From positions 170,266,516-170,330,515 of the forward strand of contig OX465281.1 in the NCBI GenBank assembly GCA_949987705.1: a stretch of 64,000 nucleotides of DNA, given 5' to 3'. This document shows, one piece after another, positions 20,901 through 32,881 of the stretch. This DNA comes from Thereva unica. Taxonomy: Eukaryota; Arthropoda; Insecta; Diptera; Therevidae. Below the pieces are notes generated by a model that ran no database searches, was not told the DNA's origin, and saw only the letters and a list, made by a program, of their open reading frames with translations. Position 1 is the stretch's first letter. Each line of letters starts with the position of its first letter. Position numbers and translations under genes: made by a program.

Positions 20901-22167
20901 AAAATGAGGAAAAACTACAGTCAATTTTTCAGGGCAAACGTATGAAGGAAGGAATTTAATCTCGGACTTGCAATTACAGGATTTATCCGATTCTCTAATG
21001 ACTTTGTATTGATCATTTTCAGCTATCATTGCACACAACCGAGTTATTAGGTATAAACGACCTCTACCTCTTTTTCAAGATGGCGGCTTTTCCCATCACA
21101 CTGCGACCCCACAAACTTGGTTTTAACATTGTCAGATGTACCCCAACAAATTTCAAAAAAAAAATTTTGACCATCATGAAATGCAATTTGATTTACTAAT
21201 TGCACTGTACTAAAACACTTATTTTTGTTTTTTATTTGAAAAGTCTTTCAAAACTGCTATGAGATGACTTTTATTTTTAAAATCAAAAATAACTGTTAAA
21301 AAAGACTTTTATTTTTTTCTGTCTTGCATAAAAGTCTTTTTAAGATTTTTATTTTTCCAGTTTTTCTTTGAAGACTTTTATTTTTAAAATATAAAAATAA
21401 AAGTCTTTTGCTGAAAACAGAAACGTTAAGAAAATCGAACCCTAAAGGTCTTTAGGGTCGCTGATCACGAAAATCGGGGTCCTGCGGTCCTAAAACATGG
21501 GCGTCACCCTTAAAAATGCAAAAAAACACCCCTTTTTGGGGGGTTTTTCGCGATTATTTCGATAATAATGAAAACTAATGCAATGAAATACTCTTTTTTA
21601 ATATTTATTTGCAAAGGTGGTTGATTTGTACCAGTGTTGGGCAAAATTTAATCTGATTGATGTTTAATGATTGCGACTTAAAGCTGTAGTCTGTAATCAT
21701 GATTAGAGATTGATATATTTAATCAGAGAAGTAATCATTTTAGGTGATTGATGATTGATCAATTTCAACCGCAATCATGATTAAATTATTAAAATTTTAG
21801 ATTAAAAATGAATTTTTTTGGAGATGTTAAGTTTTAACGTTGGATTTCTATTCTTTAATGTTTTATTTGAATATTTTATTTTGTGAATCCGTCAGTTAAG
21901 AGTTTTGTGGTCAAAATTTGTGAATTAAAAAGTGGGAATAATTTTGGCAATTGTGCTCCGATTGCACTGAAAATCGGCCCAGAATTTTTGCATTTAAGTA
22001 CGGTAATTTTAAAATTATCTTTTATATTTTATTAGTTCATTTTAAAAAGCATGTTTGAAGTTTTTGATGTGAAAACTTTTTAGGCACGTTGGGCAATTTT
22101 CCGTCACGGTCATTTTTTATGCGTACCGTGGGAAAAATTTTCCTTTGGGGATTTCAGTTTTTATTGT

Positions 22168-22673
22168 ATGAGTTAGTACTATGCACTACGTAATATATAC
22201 TATGTTTTATGTACTAAGTGTGTACTATGTATTAGGTACTATGTACTCGGACTATGAACTGTGCGCTATGATTATGAACTATGTATTATGCAGTATGTAC
22301 TACGTACTGTATACTAAAAACTATGTATTATCTACTATGTACTATGTACAAGGTATTGTGTACTATGTATTATGTACTAGGTATTATGAATATATAGTAC
22401 ATAGCTCTGTTGTATTTTGTACTATGTAGTAGATGGTGTGATTAGGTACCATATACTCTGAGCTATGTTCTATGTACTATTTATTATGTACTATGTACTA
22501 GGCATTATGAACTATGTATTATCTATACACGGTATATTATGTATTACGTATTACGTACTAAATATTATGAACTATGCACCATAAATTATATACCATGTTA
22601 TATCTATTATATACCATGTACTACGCACTATGTATATTGCTATGAACTATGTACTATGTATCAGTGTTGGGCA
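22168..22673. repeat. TACTATGTAC array, second copy
   Basis: Essentially identical to 16120-16625 as part of the tandem duplication. Confidence 0.8.
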
Positions 22674-23141
22674 TCTACTACTAATTTTTTAATCAGGCCA
22701 ATAATCATGACCACCCCTTTGTTGCATTTTTAAGGGTGACGCTCATGTTTTAGGACCGTAGGACCCCGATTTTTGTGATCAGACCTTTAGGGTTCGATTT
22801 TCTTAACGTTTTGAATGGACTATTTATCTGTTTTATTTTTATATTTTAAAAATAAAAGTCTTCAAAGACTTTTATAGAAAAACTGGAAAAATAAAAATCT
22901 TAAAAAGACAGAAAAAAATAAGTCTTTTTTAACAGTTATTATTTCGGACAGAAAAAAACAAAAATCTTTAATTACAGTTTTAAAAGATTTAAAACAATAC
23001 TAGGCAAAAATTAGAGTTTAAAATAACTTTTATTATTTTTGGTAAAATTTAACTGTTACTGTTGTCTTAAATCATATATATCTCAAAATAATTATTATTT
23101 TCTGATTTTTTCGATATAAGTTATAACAGTTACGATCCCTG

Positions 23142-23825
23142 CTTTTAACGACGGAAAACGACAATTCAATTTTCAAAAGTATGAAAGAATTAATGACTGA
23201 TTTGCTAACTGAAAAGGAGGAAAGAATCGTCCTTTTGGAGGATAAAGTCTCGTGCTTAGAAAAATCGCCACCAATTGTTCACCCGTATGTCACCAAATCA
23301 TACGCTGAAGTTGTCTCGACGGAGATAAAAGTACCCCCCATACTCGTCAAACCGAACATACATACATCTCGAGGCAAAATCCTGAAAAAAATCAAAAACG
23401 AAGTCAATCTGCATGGTTTAAATATCTCTGTTGATACGCTGAAAGAAACAAAAGATGGCTCGCTCCTAATTAAGTGCAATAATATTAAAAATAATGAAAC
23501 GATGAAAAAAGAACTACAAAAAATTCCGGACTTAAATTGCGAGATTAAAACATTGGAAATGAAAAAACCGCGTGTCAAAATTGTCGATGTCACCGGTGAC
23601 ATTGGATCGGAAGAAGTAGAAAATTTAATCGTCTCTCAGAACTTTGAAAACTACACGAACGATGACTATGACATCGTTCATGTACAAAATAACAAAAAAA
23701 AGGCACAAAAACGGTTTTTATGGAATTAGCTCCCGAGCTCTTTCGATCGGTCATGAAAAACAGAACGCTTTACATCGGGTGGCAACGTTGTCGCGTTTTC
23801 GAAGATTTCAACTTGAGCCGTTGCT
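23142..23825 (+). pseudogene. ORF1 central fragment, second copy
   Basis: Duplicate of 17129-17812 with the same A-run frameshift and the same TTAA interruption (23826-23829). The shared defects show that the gene was already broken before the duplication. Confidence 0.65.
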
Positions 23826-23829
23826 TTAA

Positions 23830-24486
23830 GGGTACCTCACCCATTCTCGATTTCTGATTTTTAACTTCCCAGTATAGGAAGTTATTGTAATCGGTCCGAA
23901 AATCGAAATCGAAAATTTCAACGTATTTTCATCTTTCAAGGTCCCAGGAGCATTTTAAGCAAAAAATTGGGAGGAAGTATGTGTGTGTGTGTGTGTGTAT
24001 GTGCGTACGGATGTGGTCATTTTTTCCTGCACGATATCGCGCGAACCAAAACTGATATCGACTTCGTTGAGGTGTCGTTCGAAGCGTATTAACCAAAATA
24101 TGATCTGAAAAGATTTTCATGACATTCGGTCCAGCCGTTTTTTTGTAAGCGACGTTAGTGATTTTTGTACCTGCACGATATCGCGCGAACCAAAACTGAT
24201 ATCGACTTCGTTGAGGTGTCGTTCGAAGCGTATTAACCAAAATATGATCTGAAAAGATTTTCATGACATTCGGTCCAGCCGTTTTTTTGTTTAAGCGACG
24301 TTAGTGATTTTTGTACCTGCACGATATCGCCCGAACCACGAAAGATATTGACTTACGTGAGGTGCCGTTCGAAGCGTATTAGCGACAATATATTCTGAAA
24401 AGATTTTTATAATATTCGGTCCAGCGGTTTTTTGGTTTAAATGACTTAAGTGATTTTTGTACCTGCACGATACGGCGCGAACTAAA
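23830..24486. mobile_element. TTAA-target element, second copy, left part
   Basis: Left terminus and minisatellite of the duplicated TTAA element, interrupted at CGCGAACTAAA by the next insertion. The minisatellite differs slightly from copy 1 (shorter spacer near 24143). Confidence 0.75.
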
Positions 24487-24647
24487 CTAGTGGGATGTTG
24501 TGCCTAGAGACTAGCCACTAATTACGCTTTTTCATGGTGTTCTTTCCGCCATCGAAAAAATCTAAGCAGTAACTAAATGGTTTTTGCAGTAATGTATTTG
24601 CATATATTCGAACGAATTTACAAAAAAAAACTTATTGTAATTGAGTT

Positions 24648-24942
24648 TCCCAGATCCGACGGCGCGGAAGTGAGTGCGGATTTGACACTTTGCGATTCTC
24701 AAATTCGCAGTCGCGGATTCAATTCAATCAAAAATTCGGAGTGAAGACTCACACGCTAATGAAATACCTGATGTCGGATTATCTTAGGCGCATTTGTGGT
24801 TTCAAATCCACAGAAAATTTGTTGCGGATCACACTTTTAAAGCACGGGAAATGTCAAAGAGAGATTCGCGGTTGCAGATTTGAGAATCGCAAAGTCTCAA
24901 ATCCGCACTCACTTCCTACCCACTGGATCTGGGAATCGAGGC
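24648..24942. repeat. Small MITE-like inverted repeat followed by an A-run
   Basis: TTCCCAGATCC at 24648 returns as GGATCTGGGAA at about 24932, with longer paired blocks (GAAGTGAGTGCGGATTTG, GCGATTCTCAAAT) giving arms of roughly 70-80 bp. About 30 A residues follow at 24967-24996. Confidence 0.65.
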
Positions 24943-24966
24943 CAATAAATCGAAAGTGTCAAATTG

Positions 24967-24997
<31 letters not shown>

Positions 24998-25359
24998 ACA
25001 TCACACATGTAAACACTATATAATTATGTAAAACGAATCTAAACATTTTTCTATGGATTGGAGGCAAATCTAAAATCACTTTGCACAGCAGAATTAGGTG
25101 TATTATTTTACTTAAACATACATTATCGTTAAAAATTCAGCTTACCGCGCCTTTTGTATTAATTTACACTTCAATTTAACTTTATTTTTTATTTTTAAAG
25201 AAAATATTATCATGCACGCACTTCACTTTTCTTTAAATGTAGAACATCTACTGAAAAACACAGGCACCTGTTTATCCATAGCATATATGCACGTGCACGC
25301 ACACAAGTACCCCCACTTCGCAATGAGACCAACACCAATAATTACCCGCCAAAAATATG

Positions 25360-26445
25360 AAAGAATTGATATATTTTAATTGCACCCCATCTATGACAAA
25401 GAATAGTAAACACCATCTATGGCAATATTACATTACTCTTCGTTTTACCTATGATTATCAATTTCCATAAAATATACAAAATACATTTCATAAATAATAG
25501 AAAATCTGTTGTCATAAATCAGTTGTTTACTTCCTTCTAAAGTTTATACATATCTTGCATTGGAATGTACCTTTTTATGAAAGCATGAATAAATAGGTTT
25601 ATTGCCACATTCCTACGAGTTAGAGTTTGGAGTAATGGGTTGGTGCTAGCTCGGGGTGCGACAGGACCCGGGTTCGATACTGTGATGGCCGCGTACTATT
25701 TTTTTTTTTTAAGTTTGATGGTTTTGGTAGTGTTTGTTAAATACTTTGTTAAGTTTTAGATTACGCAAAGTCTCACAACTTATAACCTACATAAGCCTTT
25801 AACAAAAACTTTGCAAGATTAATTATATATAGCGTTGGTCAGTGTAATACTTATGAATCTCCATGGCCAAACTAGGATACAGCATTATGACAAAATTAAA
25901 TCAATGCAACGTGAAATAAAAGTTTTAGCTAAAAACGGATTTGACTTATTTAGCTTATTATAGATTGAGTTATAGCTCACAATTGAATATGTCCCAAAGG
26001 TTTTAATTAGTCGCCGCTTTGAGATTTTATCATCAACGCAGGCTTCGTTTATTATACTAAAATAAATCATCATAACTAAAAAAGCTAAAAAAAAGTACTT
26101 AAAAAATTCATCAAGAATCGAACCCTGGTCTTTTCGCACCCCGACCTAGCGCCTTCCCATTACTCCCAACTCTAACTCGTAGGAATGTGGCAATAAACCT
26201 ATTTATTCATGCTTTCATAAAAAGGTACATTCCAATGCAAGATATGTATAAACTTTAGAAGGAAGTAACCAACTGATTTATGACAACAGATTTTCTATTA
26301 TTTATGAAATGTATTTTGTATATTTTATGGAAATTGATAATCATAGGTAAAACGAAGAGTAATGTAATATTGCCATAGATGGTGTTCACTATTCTTTGTC
26401 ATAGATGGGGTGCAATTAAAATATATCAATTCTCTCAAATTCTTG
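25360..26445. repeat. Nested inverted repeat with tRNA-like ends at its centre
   Basis: About 300 bp at 25360-25660 match inverted 26130-26445 (for example TGCACCCCATCTATG and ATTGCCACATTCCTACGAG). At the inner edge of each arm is a tRNA-like sequence: GGTGCTAGCTCGGGGTGCGA then GGGTTCGATACTG on the left, and the inverse with TCGAACCCTGG at 26118 on the right. The central 460 bp is AT-rich without genes. Confidence 0.6.
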
Positions 26446-26930
26446 GCGGGCAATTTTCAGCAGCATCTCCATGAAGGATGCGTTAGTTTTTCGATTTATT
26501 TGTTTGAATATTTTCGCAATTCTTCACAATCTTCACTTAATATATTGTCATCCAGACTGAAGTGTTATTCAATAGAAAGAATACCAAGAAAAAGCGTAAT
26601 TAGTGGCTAGTCTCTAGGCACAACATCCCACTTTTGTTTTGTGATTCTGAAGAGATACATACAAATTTAGTTAATAAAAACTTAAAAATATGCTTTTAAA
26701 CAAAGGGCTGCAAAATTTTTTAGATATGGGGCAAATCGTTTGTAAAATTTTTGTAAAATATTGAAAATTCCGAGAAAAATCACTTCCTTATATTCATGGA
26801 CTCTAAGGACGGTCTTAAATACATCGTTCGTGCAATTAAATTTATAAATTTTCATTCATTTCAGTAAGCGTTTATATGCCCGGGTAAAAATTAGATATCT
26901 GCTTTTCGTTTTAAACCTACCAAATGTTTA

Positions 26931-27660
26931 AAAACTCAAGAAAATGATTTTTTTGCACTTTTAATTAAATAAATGTTTATGTTCTCCTGAGTATCATTAT
27001 TAAATAATATAATTTAGTGAGAAATAGAATTAAAACATGTTACACCGAAAGTAAAAAAAAATTTTTTTTCACCATTTTGCGTTCGGGGATTGAACTTGGT
27101 TCGCCTGGAACCTGACTCCAGCGCCTTACCTCTAGGCTACCGATGGACTTTATTAGAAATCCCTTTTTTGTTGTTTAAATATACTTCGGGTTGATTGTGA
27201 CAAATCCACAGCGAAGTTCGATAAAATTGAATTTTTGTTTTGGTGTACAGCACCACCTACATGACTATAAACTATAATAAAATGAACAGCATATAAAATA
27301 TGCATATAAACAAATAAATACTTTATATTATTTCCGCGAAATTTCTTAATGATTTATAAAGCCGCCGAAGATCCATAAAAACTCAAGAAAATGATTTTTT
27401 TGCACTTTTAATTAAATAAATGTTTATGTTCTCCTGAGTATCATTATTAAATAATATAATTTAGTGAGAAATAGAATTAAAACATGCTACACCGGAGTAA
27501 AAAAAAAAATTTATTTCACCATTTTGCGGTCGGGGATTGAACTTGGTTCGCCTGGAACCTGACTCCAGCGCCTTACCTCTAGGCTACCGATATAATGGAC
27601 TTTATTAGAAATCTCTTTTTTGTTGTTAAATATACTTTTGTTGTTAAATATACTTCTGGT
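26931..27660 (-). repeat. Two direct repeats with a tRNA-like internal promoter
   Basis: About 245 bp starting AAAAACTCAAGAAAATGATT occur at 26931-27180 and again at 27376-27640. On the minus strand each holds TAGCCTAGAGGTAAGGCGCT (A-box-like) and, about 35 bases on, AAGTTCAATCCCCG (B-box-like), the spacing of a tRNA gene. A SINE or tRNA-derived repeat is likely; a functional tRNA is not, because the acceptor stem is not evident. Confidence 0.55.
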
Positions 27661-27868
27661 TGAAATTTCCAGACCATTTTCTCAGTTTTTGGTCTTTTGA
27701 CCAAGAGCTACATTTTGAGATATTTCCCAAGTCTGTATCTGCAGTACTTTCAGAGATGAAAGTAGGCTTCAGACGGACAGACGGACAGACGGACAGACGG
27801 ACAGACGGACAGACGGACAGACGGACAGACGGACAGAGCCTCTGTATAAGCTTTTTTTTTTTGAAAAA
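27660..27868. repeat. Repeat segment with GACGGACA array
   Basis: Unique-looking flank (TTGGTCTTTTGACCAAGAGC) followed by eight or so GACGGACA units at about 27772-27836 and a T-run. An inverted copy at 62833-63030 has only about two units, so the array length varies. A related, more degenerate GTCTGTCCGTCC tract is at 32650-32700 and 37728-37778. Confidence 0.75.
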
Positions 27869-29266
27869 GCTAAAACTATATCGACTTCATTGAGGTGCCG
27901 AAACACATTAATACCTAATCTTGTAAGTGCGCACATTTAGTTTGACATTTTAGCGAAAATATTGATAAACAATTGTGACGAATTCTCGGTATTATACATA
28001 TCGTGGGCTTAAAAGCAGAAATCACCAAGTCAAAAACCATAGTTTTTAGTAAATCGATATTTAAGATGTTTGTGTCTTTGAAAATTTTGTAATGGCATAT
28101 AATAGTAATCGGCTCAGTATACATTGTTTTTTAGATTTCTTAGTTTAGTTTACAAAAGAATTGAAATAATTATTTAATTCTAATACTGGATTTTTAGATT
28201 AAAATAAAAAAAACGCAACGACATAATGAGTTTTGGCAGAAATGATTTTGTAGTTTTGTGTCATTATGGACAAGGTAAATCCGAAACTAACCCCCTAAAA
28301 ACCTTAACAATATTAGTTTGCGGGCTATAAGGTATTGCCAGTATAAAGTTGGCATTATAAGACTTACTTTAGTATAAAAAACTGAAAACTTGAAAAATTG
28401 TACTTAGTGAATTCTGCTTGTAAACCAACGATATATTCTATATTGCCTATTGTTCATTTATTATTAAAATATCCAATCATAATATTCAACAACCATCATA
28501 CTGGGAAGTTGATCGTGTGGACCGAAAGGGTCGAACCCACATCCCAACTAGTTGTGATTTTCATTGGGCCGGTAAATGATGAAAAATCGACTTATGAGGT
28601 ACGGATATATTTATACATGTAATTGAAAACCTTAAGAACAAGAAAAAAATGTAACACAGTTGTTTATGAACATTTTATAGCCTCTTTTTGCGGTCAACTA
28701 AAAGTCCTATTTTTGGATGGCGGGCATGATTGTAATTGACTGGAACGTCTGAAACCAAAAAATCCAAAGGGATTTTAAAGAGTTCATGTTTGGCTAGGGA
28801 ATAGACTATTATTATTTGTTTAGTGCAAAAATTTACAAAATGGTGGACCTATAAATTTTTTTTTTTTTTTTTTTTCAAAATCCTAGTTTTTTTTGTAAAC
28901 TATTAGGCTGTAATAATAGAAGATAATCATCAATCTTTTAACAAATAGTCTAAGTTATAGTTTTGGTGTTTAGAAAAACATATCAAAATTTCAGAACGAT
29001 CGCTTTTATAGTTTTTGACTTACAATGCCCGCCAATCGTAAAAACATAGTTTCGAGAAAAATGCGTTTTTATGATGCGACTTTTACAAGCGACACGGCGA
29101 AACTAAGCATTTGCGATTTGACGCACCCACCATCAATCTTCTGGAACTCCAAGAGTATTCCGAATTTCGACTTGACACTTTCAGGAAATATTTTTGAAGA
29201 GTTATAGATTCGAATAAGACAATAAAAAAAATTGATTTTTTGAAACCGAGAATGGGAAGGATACCC
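27869..29266. mobile_element. TTAA-target element, second copy, right part
   Basis: Matches 18474-19865 and ends in GGATACCC before TTAA at 29267-29270. Differences from copy 1 are mainly in homopolymer lengths (such as the T-run near 28857). Confidence 0.75.
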
Positions 29267-29511
29267 TTAAATGTAACGGCTACGCCCACAGTGCTAAGAA
29301 GTGCCAAAGCGAAGTCAGATGTCAGTAGTTACTGTGCCGAAAATGCCCTGATAAAAACGTCAAATGCTGCATCAATTGCATGAGAACCAACCAAAAGTAT
29401 AACACCAGAGATAACATAATACTCCGTATAAAGATGCGACAGCTAGAATAAAAAACCCGAACGCTTTTCGCATCGGCAGACCTCTGAGATTGCCTCCACC
29501 TTAGCAACATG
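29267..29511 (+). pseudogene. ORF1 zinc-knuckle fragment, second copy
   Basis: Duplicate of 19866-20110 with the same knuckle motifs and internal stop. Confidence 0.6.
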
Positions 29512-29972
29512 TAACATATTCGAGTTTCTAGCTACACAAGGAGGTGAACGTGGTCATGGTCCGCAGCACAAGACATGCGGTGAGTTTGTCGATAAGGAAG
29601 CTAGAATTTTAGGGGGGCAAGGAAAGGATTTGACAACAGAATGTTTCTCGCAGCATTGTCATCTTCCAAACATTTACGTCTAGCGCTACATTGAAGGATT
29701 TCCCTGATGCTTTGTATTTTAACTATTTCTTAGAACATTCAGTATATTTTTTTAATGACTTCTAATTTCTCTTGATTTTAAATATGTTTGCGATATTTGT
29801 AAAATAGGTACTTGGTTGAGGTTTTTTTTGGTTACGGTTTTTCGATTTTTTTTTTATTTTCTGGTATTTCGGTATAACTAGAATGATTTTACAAACGAAT
29901 TTAGGAAATCATTCTATATTTTATTTTATCTATAGAATTTTCGTTTTTGCCTTTAAATGTTGGATTTTGGTT
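29512..29972. other. No gene seen
   Basis: Duplicate of 20111-20571; AT-rich and featureless. Confidence 0.4.
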
Positions 29973-30301
29973 TTAGGTAGGTCTTTTGTTGTAGGTATGT
30001 TGTGGACGTAGATTTTTGGCCACAGTTTTTTGTAAAAAATGCGAAAAAGTCGCACACCCTGGGGGGTCGTTTGCATCATCCAAAGTTGCAAAGCGCTTAA
30101 ACATGCTGAGCCAAATCTGAAATTCTTTCGATTTCCAAAATCTGGGACAAGTCCTCATAAATGCTTGCAAATTAACATCCCCGTCCACAATAAAAAATGC
30201 GTACGTCTGCTCAAAACATTGCGGTAGTAGTTGTTTTGGTAAAAAGAAATTAAAAATAGGCTCAATACCTTCCTTGATATTTGTAAACTCTTCAATAAAG
30301 G
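29973..30301 (+). pseudogene. THAP-like fragment, second copy
   Basis: Duplicate of 20572-20900, with the THAP-like plus frame at 30039-30227 and the competing open minus frame. Confidence 0.35.
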
Positions 30302-30518
30302 AAAATGAGGAAAAACTACAGTCAATTTTTCAGGGCAAACGTATGAAGGAAGGAATTTAATCTCGGACTTGCAATTACAGGATTTATCCGTTTTAGAGTC
30401 CCCTTATCAACAATTAAATATTGAGCCCGCAAATATTTTCTGCAAACAATGTTTGGAAGATGAAAAAAAAAGTATGTTACAACCGCAAACGATATTCCGG
30501 TTTGTTGCGGAAATATAA
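30281..30518 (+). pseudogene. Unrecognised protein fragment downstream of the THAP-like segment
   Basis: Plus-strand frame of about 78 codons: SGQTYEGRNLISDLQLQDLS, then NIEPANIFCKQCLEDEKKSM, ending before TAA at 30516. It crosses the end of the duplication (30390), which shows that copy 2 keeps the original downstream sequence. A Cys-x2-Cys pair is visible but I recognise no family. It may be the same gene as the THAP-like fragment after a frameshift. Confidence 0.35.
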
Positions 30519-31362
30519 AGAGTTTGTAATAAAAAGAAAAACGAAAAAAAACCCTGTTACTATTACTACAATATTAAAAATTTTGTTTCCGCTGAAAGCT
30601 GATTGATTTTAAAATGAAAAAGAGAAATTGCTAGCACAATGCATACATTATATCCTCTTCTTTTTAGAAATCTATGAGAGAAATTTAATTTGCCCTCTAT
30701 TCGGCCAATACAAAGATGGCGGCCTACTAAATGCATTCCGCCTGGTATAAATGAATATATGAAACCTTTCGGAAACATATTGGAATGGTCTGCTGACAGC
30801 AGAAAATCCGTCTTGATTTAACAAAATTAAATATATCGAATGGCAGTCTTAAATTTTTAGAATTTTAAACAATCTTTAGACATAATTTTAATTTACTTAC
30901 AAAATATATAGTATGTATATCCGTCATCTTGAAACATATTTAATTTTTAAATTTCAAATTAAATTGGTCTCGACAGATTTTAAGGCAAAGTATTCAAGTT
31001 TCATTAACTCCTTGGGAATTGTCGTTTGTTTTAAAAAATGAGCTATTGGGGCACACTGTGCTTGGCGTGGGGTAATAACTTGAGAACATAATTATCTAAC
31101 AAGCTAAAATTTTGGGCACATGAAATTTACAGATTTATTCATTCTGCTTTTCACGATTAGCAAATGGTGGTTGAACAAAATAGACTGAACACCTACGCAG
31201 GACCGGCTTTAGGTATTGTAGCGCCCCGAGCGAGATATTTTTATGCGTTCTTAACTTTTTAAACACATTACCTACCTACCTACCTACCTACCTACCAGTA
31301 CCTACATAATATGTTATTATGCCCAAATTATACAATAACCCGAGTACAAATAAAAGATGGCC
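30519..31362. other. No gene seen; ACCT microsatellite
   Basis: AT-rich DNA. An (ACCT) microsatellite of about eight units is at 31268-31306. ACCGGCTTTAGG at 31202 recurs inverted near 32593 (CCTAAAGCCGGTACTG), which may be the ends of a 1.4-kb element. Confidence 0.45.
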
Positions 31363-32881
31363 TTACAATGGGTGAGCACCGGCTGCTAGGGAGCACATAC
31401 AGGCTCACGACGGCTAAACTTGATCAAAAGATTTAAATGGCCGAGTGCTGAGCAGTACATATTGGCATACGACGGTAAATTTGAACCAAACAAAGAATCT
31501 TCATAAAATGTATTGTTGAATGTGCTTAATGGGAACATGATCATTTTCGTTGTGTACAATCGTCTTTTGGAGTGTTCAAGAGAAACAAGCTCGCCAGACG
31601 TGGGTTTGTTTTTAAGGAAGTGTGTTGTACAAGCTGCTGTTGGTTTCTGTTTTAGTGGGAAATGTTCTTATTTAGCCGCACATGCCCAACGACTTTATTT
31701 TAATCAAGGTTGGTGTTCGCCCGTTGTTAGGCCATCTAAGGTACCGTCGTCGTCGGCGAAACTTCGCGCAAATTGCGTGAACACAGAAAATATGATAATG
31801 GTAAGATAAGGCGGCATTATGCGCTAGTTCGTAAAAGCAAGTGGAAAGAAACAATTTATAGTTTTGATGCTACTTTTCCCATCTATAGAATAGTTTATCT
31901 ATGGTATTATGAACAAATGGTATTCCACATCCCACAGTAATTTGTTAATCTATTCCTGGGAAAACGAAAACCTTTTATTCAAAAATAAAGAAAAATAACG
32001 CACGTACATGCTTCCAATATAAATATGCAAATTGCAATCAATGCGCCGTCCAGTCCGGTCATAAATATTTAAAGTTCCGATTAAGTTCCGTTTATTACAA
32101 AACCGCGCAATAATTGGCTTTTTCGGAGGACAAGCCGGGTTTGTTTTTGTAAATTAAGCCCATCTACTTGGCAGATTGAGTGCGCGAAGTATAGAAACCT
32201 CTATAAGTCTCTTTTATGTTTAAACTAAAAAGAAGAAAATAAATAGATTCTCTTATACCTCTCTCAGTTGAATTCACAAGCAGGATTGGAGAGCTATGAC
32301 ACTTCCGAGGATACTCGTGTGGCTCTCAAAGGCTGCTATTGCCCGGCACTGGTTTATTGCTGGAAACTGAAGACAATAGTGGAAAGAGGACGTATAATAA
32401 AGTGCCCTTGTGCGATGACTTTTACGTTTTTCCAATCACAAACTTTGTTTATATCCTGTACATATCCGGCGTTGTATGTTATCTTGTACTTTGGAGGTGT
32501 TATCATGTAATAACTAAATAAATTAACACATTACTGGATCTCGGCAGCACCCCTTGGGATATTACCCCCTCGGGCCGTCGCCCGGGTTCGCCACCTAAAG
32601 CCGGTACTGCTCCTACGCATAATATTGAAAGTAATTTTTACTTTTGAGAGACCGTCTGTCCGTCCGCCTGTCCGTCTGTCTGTCCATCCGTCTGGGCCCG
32701 TCTCTTCTCGTCTGTACTGAACGCATTTATTTAGGGAGCTGACATGTTTTACACGGCGCTTTCAAAAAATAGTAAATACTTTCATTTTCGTCTAGCCGTC
32801 TTCTTGTTATATTAAGATTGTAGATTTGAGTCTGAAAAGGGGTTAATCACATCACAATTTTTTTAGCTTTTTCGATCATCA

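Larger units (their letters stand above)
14942..20989. repeat. Tandem duplication 1, first copy (6,048 bp)
   Basis: Bases from 14942 (ATTCTCTAATGACTTTG) to 20989 (GGATTTATCCG) are repeated from 20990 with very few differences. The unit starts inside the right arm of the long inverted repeat and ends inside the THAP-like gene fragment, so it ignores element borders. Confidence 0.9.
24489..26633. mobile_element. Terminal-inverted-repeat element, about 2.15 kb
   Basis: The left end AGTGGGATGTTGTGCCTAGA, continuing through ACTAGCCACTAATTACGC, recurs inverted at 26592-26633, giving about 42 bp of near-perfect terminal repeat. No transposase frame; the interior contains two nested inverted-repeat units. 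A TSD could not be fixed because its right side abuts another repeat. Confidence 0.72.
24487..27868. mobile_element. 3.4-kb composite insertion in duplication copy 2
   Basis: Absent from copy 1, where GCGAACTAAAAACTATATCG is continuous. The flanks GAACTAAA and GCTAAAACTATATC suggest a CTAAA target duplication. It has two parts: a 2.15-kb element with inverted ends (24489-26633) and a 1.2-kb segment with direct repeats, tRNA-like boxes and GACGGACA repeats. The right edge (AAGCTTTTTTTTTTTGAAAAAG) recurs inverted at 62833, so that part is itself a repeat family. Confidence 0.65.
20990..30390. repeat. Tandem duplication 1, second copy with a 3.4-kb insertion
   Basis: Matches 14942-20989 but lacks about 35 bp near 22938 (after AACAGTTATT) and carries an insertion at 24487-27868. 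The junction with copy 1 is TTTATCCG|ATTCTCTAATG without obvious microhomology. It ends at 30390, where unique sequence (TTTTAGAGTCCCC) restores the gene frame cut at the end of copy 1. Confidence 0.9.

Noticed and set aside
26931..27180. True tRNA gene
   Set aside because: A- and B-box-like sequences are present but no paired acceptor stem flanks them and the unit is a repeat.
31513..32521. Open frames of 60-98 codons (also at 36589-37597)
   Set aside because: No recognisable domain, and both strands are equally open. Their conservation is explained by the recent tandem duplication and not by selection.
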